In this document: piece by piece, positions 1 through 6,067 of the stretch
Position numbering within the stretch: the first letter of the stretch is position 1
Layout of the letters: each line of letters opens with the position of its first letter
Assembly: GCA_937910255.1 (NCBI GenBank)
Contig: CALEOQ010000318.1
Coordinates: 1 to 6,761, forward strand
Reading direction: 5' to 3'
DNA: 6,761 nt
Source: an uncultured Caulobacteraceae bacterium
GTDB lineage: Bacteria > Pseudomonadota > Alphaproteobacteria > Caulobacterales > Caulobacteraceae
Translations under genes and position numbers: made by a program
The notes under the pieces: model-generated
Database searches by the model: none
Seen by the model: the letters and a program-made list of their open reading frames with translations, nothing else
What the model was told of the DNA's origin: nothing

Positions 1-46
1 GCTGAAATAAAGACGAACGGTGTTACAATATACGTTGTTTTTTTTT
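1..46. other. Non-genomic read tail (T-run and AT-rich junk)
   Basis: This stretch lies outside the sequencing adapter that starts at 47, so it cannot be contiguous with the genome. Positions 38-46 are nine T in a row. On the opposite strand this is a poly-A run directly after the P7 end, which is what Illumina reads commonly show once they run off the template. Positions 1-37 are visibly AT-rich compared with the GC-rich remainder and match nothing I recognise. I infer low-quality extension past the end of the library molecule that survived into the assembly. Origin of bases 1-37 is not proven. Confidence 0.85.
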
Positions 47-110
47 CAAGCAGAGGACGGCATACGAGATTACGACGTGACTGGAGTTCAGACGTGTGCT
101 CTTCCGATCT
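47..110 (+). other. Illumina P7 / index / read-2 adapter contamination
   Basis: Positions 47-70 match the 24-nt P7 flow-cell sequence except for G instead of A at 55. Positions 71-76 (TACGAC) sit where a 6-nt index belongs. Positions 77-110 match the 34-nt TruSeq-type read-2 primer region exactly, ending in CTTCCGATCT. The insert therefore begins at 111. Translated, the block gives peptides often seen as database contaminants (QAEDGIRD...VTGVQTCALPI on the + strand and STRLNSSHVVISYAVLCL on the - strand). Any gene call reaching into this block is artefactual, including an upstream-extended dnaK frame starting at 96. Confidence 0.98.
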
Positions 111-221
111 TGGCGAGCCGCCGCGCCCAGACCCCCTTCCCGGCCCTGGCCTATGGGGCGTTTCTGGCCGGATTTTGCGCATCTCGGCCCGATAAACCCC
201 GGAAACTTTAAGGGCATTGGA

Positions 222-247
222 CTTGTAGCGGCTATCATCAGCCCCAT
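222..247 (+). promoter_or_regulatory. Heat-shock (sigma-32/RpoH) promoter of dnaK
   Basis: CTTGTA at 222-227 and CCCCAT at 242-247 (followed by AT) are separated by 14 nt. The RpoH consensus is CTTGAA, 13-17 nt, CCCCATNT, so only one base of the -35 box departs and the -10 box is perfect. Transcription would start near 254-256, leaving a leader of about 130 nt before dnaK. The C. crescentus dnaKJ operon is known to be driven by a sigma-32 promoter, which fits. No CIRCE repeat (TTAGCACTC-N9-GAGTGCTAA) is present, so HrcA control is not indicated. The genomic sequence upstream of it (111-221) shows no gene that I can recognise. Confidence 0.8.
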
Positions 248-252
248 ATCGC

Positions 253-257
253 GACTC
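253..257. promoter_or_regulatory. GANTC (CcrM-type) methylation site at the dnaK transcription start
   Basis: GACTC lies 6-10 nt downstream of the sigma-32 -10 box, at the predicted transcription start. GANTC is the target of the cell-cycle-regulated adenine methyltransferase CcrM in Caulobacterales and many other alphaproteobacteria. I found only six such sites in the window (253, 379, 1929, 2572, 3169, 6036). Functional methylation is inferred, not seen. Confidence 0.5.
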
Positions 258-284
258 GACGGCGGCGCCTTCTTTGGGCTAACC
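256..284 (+). promoter_or_regulatory. Possible second, housekeeping-type promoter of dnaK
   Basis: TCGACGG at 256-262 matches the Caulobacter housekeeping -35 element TTGACGS at six of seven positions. GCTAACC begins at 278 and shares only GCTA plus one free position with GCTANAWC. The 15-nt gap is one longer than the usual 10-14. A sigma-70-like second promoter would explain basal DnaK expression, as reported for C. crescentus dnaK. The -10 match is weak, so this is a candidate only. Confidence 0.25.
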
Positions 285-314
285 GCCCGAGACCCTTTTT
301 CGACCGGGGGCGGT
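282..314 (+). other. Hairpin in the dnaK 5' leader
   Basis: ACCGCCC (282-288) and GGGCGGT (308-314) are exact 7-bp reverse complements around a 19-nt loop containing a T5 run. The structure would form about 28 nt into the leader made from the sigma-32 promoter and ends about 72 nt before the start codon. It does not cover the ribosome binding site. It could affect mRNA stability, or be incidental in a GC-rich region. Confidence 0.4.
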
Positions 315-378
315 GACAAGAACGGGGGTGCTTCACTAGAAGGCCCACACGCGCCGTCCGCCAACAAGGAGCGAGCAG

Positions 379-383
379 GACTC
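379..383. promoter_or_regulatory. GANTC site between dnaK ribosome binding site and start codon
   Basis: GACTC overlaps the last two bases of the GCAGGA ribosome binding site (375-380) and ends 3 nt before the dnaK ATG at 387. Together with the site at 253-257 it puts two of the six GANTC sites of this window into the 130-nt dnaK leader. Position in the translation initiation region may be coincidental. Confidence 0.45.
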
Positions 384-386
384 GAT

Positions 387-2288
<1,902 letters not shown>

Positions 2289-2370
2289 CGAACCGCCCCA
2301 TGGCGCGACGCCCCCTCATCGCTCACCAGGCTGTCAGGGTTGCGTCGCCGCCGGGCGATGACCAGGCGAC

Positions 2371-2410
2371 CCCCCGGTCCAGACCGCACGATCTTGCGGC
2401 GGGCCGGGGG
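2371..2410 (+). promoter_or_regulatory. Strong two-part stem-loop between dnaK and dnaJ
   Basis: CCCCCGGTCC (2371-2380) pairs with GGGCCGGGGG (2401-2410) over ten positions, with one G-U pair. After a small AGA/C internal loop, CCGCA (2384-2388) pairs with TGCGG (2395-2399) around the hexaloop CGATCT. No immediate T-run follows, only AATGCCCACC and then TTAATTTCTTC, so a classic intrinsic terminator is not clear. Likely roles are partial attenuation, an RNA processing site, or a 3' stability block that keeps DnaK in excess over DnaJ. The pairing is seen directly; function is inferred. Confidence 0.65.
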
Positions 2411-2454
2411 AATGCCCACCTTAATTTCTTCAATCATTCAGATACCTGACGCGC

Positions 2455-3621
2455 ATGCGGGACTATTACGAGATCCTGGGCGTGAGCCGCGGCAGCGATG
2501 ACGCCGCGCTCAAGGCCGCCTATCGCAAGCTGGCCATGGAGCACCATCCAGACCGCAATGGCGGCTGCGAGGATTCGGCCACGCGCTTCAAGGAGATCAA
2601 CGAAGCCTATTCGATCCTCTCCGACGCCCAGAAGCGCGCGGCCTATGACCGGTTCGGCCATGCCGGGGTGAACGGCGGCGGCGGCGGCGGCGGCGGCCCC
2701 GGCGGGGCGGGCTTCACCGACGTGCACGACATCTTCAACGAGGTGTTCGGCGACGTCTTCGGCGACATGTTCGCGCAAGGCGGCCGCGGCCGCCGCAGCG
2801 GGCCGGCCCGGGGCCAGGACCTGCGCTATGATCTCGAGATCAGCCTGGAGCAGGCCTTCGCCGGCGCCGAGGTCGAGATCGTTGTGCCGGCCGCCGTCAC
2901 CTGTGAAACCTGCGACGGCTCAGGCGCCAAGCCCGGCACCAGCCCCACGGTCTGTGGCGGTTGCGGCGGCGCGGGCCGCGTGCGGGCCAGCCAGGGCTTC
3001 TTCTCCGTCGAGCGCACCTGCCCCCGCTGCGGCGGCACGGGGCGGCTGATCCAGGACCCCTGCGCCACCTGTCACGGCCATGGCCAGGTCCGCAAGGAAC
3101 GCACCCTGCAGGTCCGCATCCCGGCCGGCGTCGATGACGGCGCCCGCATCCGCCTGGCCGGCGAAGGCGATTCCGGGGCCCGAGGTGGGCCGCGCGGCGA
3201 CCTCTACATCTTCCTGTCGGTGACCGCGCACGAGCTGTTCGAGCGCGACGGCCTGGATCTGTTGTGCACCGTGCCGGTGCCCATGGCCGTGGCCGTTCTG
3301 GGCGGCGAGATCGAAGCCCCCTGCCTGATGGGCGGCGACAATTGTGACGGCAACTGCAAGATCCCGGTGGATGTCCCCGAGGGCGTCCAGACTGGCAAGA
3401 CCCTGCGCCTCAAGGGCCGCGGCATGCCCTCCCTGCGCTCCCGCGAGCGGGGAGACCTGGTGGTGGAGATCTTCGTCGAGACCCCCACCCGCCTCAGCCC
3501 CCGCCAGAAGGAGCTGATGGCCGAGTTCGCCGAACTCAGCGGCGAACAGACCCACCCCAAGTCCTCGTCCTTCGTCGGCAAGGCCAAGCGCTTCTGGGAA
3601 GACATGACCGGCGGCTGCTGA
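2455..3621 (+). CDS. dnaJ: Co-chaperone DnaJ (Hsp40, class A)
   Basis: This encodes a 388-residue Hsp40 that binds unfolded proteins and stimulates DnaK ATPase. Domains in order: J domain (1-70) with the essential HPD at 31-33; a Gly-rich G/F segment with eight consecutive Gly then a short Phe-containing part; a zinc-finger domain with four CxxCxGxG repeats starting at Cys150, 167, 189 and 203; then C-terminal substrate-binding domains and a dimerisation tail. This is a type A (true DnaJ) layout of normal length. The start is fixed by MRDYYEILGV, the family N-terminus, with an in-frame TAA at 2422-2424 upstream. No Shine-Dalgarno sequence is visible; the ATG instead follows an AU-rich, probably unstructured stretch (about 2421-2445) after the stem-loop. 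Unusual features are an extra Cys group (Cys290, Cys297, Cys301) in the C-terminal domain, where E. coli DnaJ has none to my knowledge, and a C-terminal Cys388. Its stop is 1 nt from the stop of the convergent acetyltransferase gene. Confidence 0.97.
   Translation: MRDYYEILGVSRGSDDAALKAAYRKLAMEHHPDRNGGCEDSATRFKEINEAYSILSDAQKRAAYDRFGHAGVNGGGGGGGGPGGAGFTDVHDIFNEVFGDVFGDMFAQGGRGRRSGPARGQDLRYDLEISLEQAFAGAEVEIVVPAAVTCETCDGSGAKPGTSPTVCGGCGGAGRVRASQGFFSVERTCPRCGGTGRLIQDPCATCHGHGQVRKERTLQVRIPAGVDDGARIRLAGEGDSGARGGPRGDLYIFLSVTAHELFERDGLDLLCTVPVPMAVAVLGGEIEAPCLMGGDNCDGNCKIPVDVPEGVQTGKTLRLKGRGMPSLRSRERGDLVVEIFVETPTRLSPRQKELMAEFAELSGEQTHPKSSSFVGKAKRFWEDMTGGC
2674..2697 (+). repeat. (GGC)8 trinucleotide repeat in dnaJ
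   Basis: Eight perfect GGC units encode eight consecutive Gly at the start of the DnaJ G/F linker. Slippage here would change linker length by whole residues without a frameshift. The repeat is short and may be stable. Confidence 0.8.
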
Positions 3622-3622
3622 G

Positions 3623-4138
3623 CTACCTTGCCGCCACCCAGACGAGGCCCGTCCAGAGGCGGCGGCCGTCGTCCATGCTGAAGTCCCTGGTCGGATCACG
3701 TCGCAGGCCGAGGCGATCCATGACCGCCTGCGAGCGCAGATTGTCAGGCGCCGTATAGGCCAGCACCTCGTCGGCGAGGGCGCGGTCGAAGATATCGGCC
3801 AGGGCGGCGCGGGCGGCCTCGGTGGCGTAACCGAACCCCCAGGCTGATCGCTTTAGACGCCAACCGGCGCTGAGGTGCTCGCCCAGCACATGCCCGGCCT
3901 TCGACGGCATGACCCCGCAATAGCCGAGCCAGTCGCCCGCCAGGGTCTCGACGGCCCAATGGCCAAAGCCGAGCGCGTCGTGGGCCGCCCTGTAACGATC
4001 GAACTTCCGGTCGCTCTTTTCACGGATCAGCGGGCGCCCGGCGTCCACCATCACCTCCGGATCGGCGTGCATGGCCGCGAAGGCTGGCCGGTCGGCATCG
4101 AGCCAGGGACGCAGGCGCAGTCGGGAGGTGGTCAGCAT
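3623..4138 (-). CDS. GNAT family N-acetyltransferase, RimJ/RimL type
   Basis: This encodes 171 residues, typical for a single GNAT domain that transfers acetyl from acetyl-CoA to an amine. The N-terminus TSRLRLRPW with acidic/aromatic residues after it is the usual opening of the RimJ/RimL (Acetyltransf_3) group. The acetyl-CoA pyrophosphate loop (motif A) is at about 97-105, SAWGFGYAT followed by EAARAAL. The N-x-x-S/A position of motif B is NLRS (133-136), leading to MDRLGLR. The substrate cannot be told from sequence; ribosomal protein or small-molecule amines are both possible. The start at 4138 is chosen because GGAGG (complement of 4146-4150) lies 7 nt upstream. A longer frame to 4249 is open, but its 37 extra residues are only translated intergenic repeat. 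The stop (TAG) is 1 nt from the dnaJ stop, so the two genes converge with no room for a terminator. It could be co-transcribed with the monooxygenase 150 nt upstream. Confidence 0.88.
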   Translation of the reverse strand: MLTTSRLRLRPWLDADRPAFAAMHADPEVMVDAGRPLIREKSDRKFDRYRAAHDALGFGHWAVETLAGDWLGYCGVMPSKAGHVLGEHLSAGWRLKRSAWGFGYATEAARAALADIFDRALADEVLAYTAPDNLRSQAVMDRLGLRRDPTRDFSMDDGRRLWTGLVWVAAR

Positions 4139-4145
4139 GGCGGAG

Positions 4146-4150
4146 CCTCC
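4146..4150 (-). promoter_or_regulatory. Ribosome binding site that sets the GNAT start
   Basis: CCTCC on the + strand reads GGAGG on the coding strand, 7 nt before the ATG at 4138. It decides in favour of this start over the in-frame ATG at 4249, which falls inside the palindromic element. Confidence 0.8.
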
Positions 4151-4172
4151 AGTCGTCCTACGCACCTCGTCG

Positions 4173-4249
4173 CCCTCGGACTTGATCCGAGGGTCCATGC
4201 ACACCTGAGCACGCCCGTGTTGATGGATGGTCGGGTCAAGCCCGACCAT
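4173..4249. repeat. Alphaproteobacterial-type intergenic palindromic element (two hairpins)
   Basis: Hairpin 1 pairs CCCTCGGA (4173-4180) with TCCGAGGG (4186-4193), loop CTTGA. Hairpin 2 pairs ATGGTCGGG (4227-4235) with CCCGACCAT (4241-4249), loop TCAAG. The two 5-nt loops are reverse complements of each other and the flanks (GGTCCATGCAC and GTGTTGATGGATGG) are roughly mirror-related, so the unit is an imperfect inverted repeat of about 77 bp. Translated on the - strand it gives MVGLDPTIH and MDPRIKSEGDE, strings I recognise as frequent spurious N-termini in alphaproteobacterial annotations. This points to a dispersed REP/MITE-like element. It contains no GANTC, unlike the CerM repeats described in Caulobacter. 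It lies between two same-strand genes and could end or stabilise the upstream transcript. Confidence 0.75.
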
Positions 4250-4288
4250 GACGGCGGAGAGTGTGGAGAGGAACTTCGCCCTCTACGC

Positions 4289-5833
4289 CTACTCCGCCGC
4301 CTCCACCGCGCGGGTCGTCGCCTTCTGGTCGTCGTAGCGGAAGACCGCGCCGTCCAGATCGATGGCCGGGATGTCGGCGCGCTCGGCCCAGTAGTCCTGG
4401 GTGTGGCGCCATTCGGCCGTGTCGCCGCACTTGGGCATCTTGTCCATGTCGCGCATCAGATAGCCCGGATTGAAGTTGTCCGGATCGATCCAGGGGCCGC
4501 GGGGCATGGTCGCGCCGGCCTCGCCGGGATCGACCATCACCTTCTTGGCGCCGCGGGCCTTCATGTGGCCGAGCAGCCGGGCGACGAAATCCCCCATCAG
4601 GTCCACCCGCAGGGTCCAGCTGGCGCGGAAATAGCCGAACACCCACACCAGGTTCGGCACGCCGGTGAACATCATGCCGCGATAGGTGAGCGTCTGGCCC
4701 CAGTCGACCGGCTGGCCGTCCACCTCGAAGGGGATGTCCCCCATCACCGACAGGCGGAAGCCGGTGGCGGTGATGATGATGTCGGCCTCCAGCACATCGC
4801 CGGACTTCAGCAGGATGCCGTCCTTGGTGAAGCGCTCGATCTGGTCGGTGACCACCGAGGCCTTGCCCGACGAGATGCCCTTGAACAGGTCGGCGTCCGG
4901 CACGAAGGCCAGGCGCTGCTGCCAGGGGCGGTAGCTGGGGGTGAAGTGCTTCATGTCGAAGCCTTCAGGCAGGACGGCGGCGACGTTCTTGAGGATCTCG
5001 TCCTTCACGGCGTCGGGATATTCCCGGGCCATGTGGGCGAACATGCCCTGGTCCTTGAGGATCTTGCGCCGCACGATCTCATGGGTCCACTCCTCGGGGA
5101 CCTCAAGGTCGCGCAGGGTGTCGGCCAGTTCGTTGGCGTTGCGCCCGGTGGCGAAATAGGTCGGCGAGCGCTGCAGCATGGTCACATGCCCGGCCTTGTC
5201 GGCCAACGCCGGCACCAGGGTCGCGGCCGTGGCGCCCGAGCCGATCACCACCACCTTCTTGTCCGTATAGTCCAGGTCTTCGGGCCAGGTCTGCGGGTGG
5301 ATGATGGGGCCCTGGAAGTCGGCCATGCCCGGCCACTCCGGCGTATAGCCCTCGTCGTGATGGTAGTAGCCCTGGCACATCCACAGGAAGCCGCAGGTGA
5401 AGGTCAGGGCCTCGCCGGTGGCGGTCTTCACCGCGTCCACGGTCCAGAGGTTCTTTTCGCTGGACCAGGCGGCGTGGACGATCTTGTGGCCGAAGCGGAT
5501 ATGGCGGGCCAGATCGTTCTCGGCGATCACCTCGTCCATATAGGTGAGGATTTCCTGGGAGGTGGCGATCGGCGCCCCGCGCCAGGGCTTGAACCGGTAG
5601 CCGAAGGTGTAGAGGTCGCTGTCGGAGCGAACGCCCGGATAGCGGTGGGTGACCCAGGTGCCGCCATAGGTGTCCTTGGCCTCCAGGACGGCGAAGCTGG
5701 TTCCCGGCATCTGGTGCGTCAGGTGCCAGGCGGCGCCGACCCCGGAAATGCCTGCGCCCACCACCAGCACGTCGAAATGCTCGACGCCGGCCTTCGCCTG
5801 CGGATTTTGCGACGCCACATCCACGCTGGTCAT
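4289..5833 (-). CDS. Baeyer-Villiger-type flavin monooxygenase, EthA-like
   Basis: This encodes a 514-residue FAD- and NADPH-dependent enzyme expected to insert one oxygen atom into ketones (giving esters or lactones) or oxidise sulfur compounds. The FAD Rossmann motif GAGISG is at 26-31, followed by GGTW, RYPGVRSDSDLYTFGYRF. The Baeyer-Villiger fingerprint FxGxxxHxxxW(P/D) is complete as FQGPIIHPQTWP (173-184). The NADPH Rossmann motif GSGATA is at 198-203, with LQRSPTY after it and IIITATGF near the C-terminal third. Whole stretches (YPG.RSDSD.YT, GPIIHPQ.WPEDLDY, VVIGSGATA.TLVPALAD, HVTMLQRSPTY) closely resemble Mycobacterium EthA (489 aa), so I place it in that group; the natural substrate is unknown. 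GAAGAGG (complement of 5840-5846) lies 6 nt before the ATG, supporting this start. No TetR regulator like EthR is in view, but a palindrome sits about 80 nt upstream. It interrupts the dnaKJ-mutS neighbourhood and shares no obvious role with it. Confidence 0.93.
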   Translation of the reverse strand: MTSVDVASQNPQAKAGVEHFDVLVVGAGISGVGAAWHLTHQMPGTSFAVLEAKDTYGGTWVTHRYPGVRSDSDLYTFGYRFKPWRGAPIATSQEILTYMDEVIAENDLARHIRFGHKIVHAAWSSEKNLWTVDAVKTATGEALTFTCGFLWMCQGYYHHDEGYTPEWPGMADFQGPIIHPQTWPEDLDYTDKKVVVIGSGATAATLVPALADKAGHVTMLQRSPTYFATGRNANELADTLRDLEVPEEWTHEIVRRKILKDQGMFAHMAREYPDAVKDEILKNVAAVLPEGFDMKHFTPSYRPWQQRLAFVPDADLFKGISSGKASVVTDQIERFTKDGILLKSGDVLEADIIITATGFRLSVMGDIPFEVDGQPVDWGQTLTYRGMMFTGVPNLVWVFGYFRASWTLRVDLMGDFVARLLGHMKARGAKKVMVDPGEAGATMPRGPWIDPDNFNPGYLMRDMDKMPKCGDTAEWRHTQDYWAERADIPAIDLDGAVFRYDDQKATTRAVEAAE

Positions 5834-5839
5834 GGAAAA

Positions 5840-5846
5840 CCTCTTC
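5840..5846 (-). promoter_or_regulatory. Ribosome binding site of the monooxygenase gene
   Basis: CCTCTTC on the + strand reads GAAGAGG on the coding strand, with a 6-nt spacer to the ATG at 5833. No upstream promoter is clear; TTGATT (complement of 5902-5907) is a possible -35 box but lacks a convincing -10 partner. Confidence 0.7.
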
Positions 5847-5912
5847 CCTGTCGTTCCCTGCCGCCAGTGTGATGCCCTGGCGATCTTCGATCCCTGATGG
5901 AAATCAAGGTAT

Positions 5913-5927
5913 GTGATCGACGATCAC
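5913..5927. promoter_or_regulatory. 15-bp palindrome, candidate operator
   Basis: GTGATCG (5913-5919) and CGATCAC (5921-5927) are perfect inverted arms around a single central A. The site is 80-94 nt upstream of the monooxygenase ATG and about 140 nt upstream of mutS, in the divergent intergenic region, 5 nt beyond a possible -35 box for the monooxygenase. One-base-centre palindromes of this size are typical binding sites for dimeric regulators such as TetR or GntR family proteins. The regulator is not in the window. Spacing excludes a standard CRP (TGTGA-N6-TCACA) or FNR (TTGAT-N4-ATCAA) site. Confidence 0.5.
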
Positions 5928-6029
5928 TTGGCGAGGGGGATGTTCGCCCCTGCGCCTTGCGACCGCAGACTATCATCGGCCCTCGCGCGCCGCACCGACT
6001 GACGGACCCTGCGCCCCCTCGGCAAAGGG

Positions 6030-6058
6030 ATGACCGAATCCCCCCGGGCCGCTAGCTT
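6030..6058 (+). promoter_or_regulatory. Putative housekeeping promoter of mutS
   Basis: ATGACCG (6030-6036) resembles the Caulobacter -35 element TTGACGS, and GCTAGCTT (6051-6058) shares six of eight positions with GCTANAWC, at a 14-nt gap within the usual range. In E. coli terms this is a 17-nt spacer. Transcription would begin about 6064-6068, at or 1-4 nt before the mutS ATG (6068), so the mRNA would be essentially leaderless. This fits the lack of any Shine-Dalgarno sequence. A GANTC site (6036-6040) lies between the boxes. Confidence 0.4.
6036..6040. promoter_or_regulatory. GANTC site inside the putative mutS promoter
   Basis: GAATC overlaps the last base of the proposed -35 element and runs into the spacer. 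In Caulobacter, CcrM methylation state at promoter GANTC sites can change transcription through the cell cycle. Whether that happens for mutS here is inference. Confidence 0.45.
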
Positions 6059-6067
6059 GCCGGGCTC

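Noticed and set aside
96..386. N-terminal extension of DnaK by 97 residues
   Set aside because: The extension starts inside the adapter, is unlike any Hsp70 N-terminus, and would run through the heat-shock promoter. The ATG at 387 has a ribosome binding site and the family N-terminus.
111..386. CIRCE/HrcA operator upstream of dnaK
   Set aside because: Neither TTAGCACTC nor its inverted partner is present. The region shows an RpoH promoter instead.
4173..4193. Intrinsic terminator for the monooxygenase transcript
   Set aside because: The stem is strong but no T-run follows on the - strand, and the hairpin belongs to a paired repeat element. Partial termination cannot be excluded.
4139..4249. 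Longer start (ATG 4249) for the acetyltransferase
   Set aside because: The added residues are translation of the palindromic element, while the ATG at 4138 has a good GGAGG at the right distance.
3875..5872. 665-codon open frame antisense to the monooxygenase and acetyltransferase
   Set aside because: The product is His/Gly/Ala-rich without any domain and spans two well-supported genes plus the palindromic repeat. It is a GC-driven shadow frame.
5912..5928. CRP or FNR binding site
   Set aside because: The half-sites TGTGA and TCAC are 7 nt apart rather than 6, and the FNR-like arms are 5 apart rather than 4. The perfect symmetry is around a single central base.
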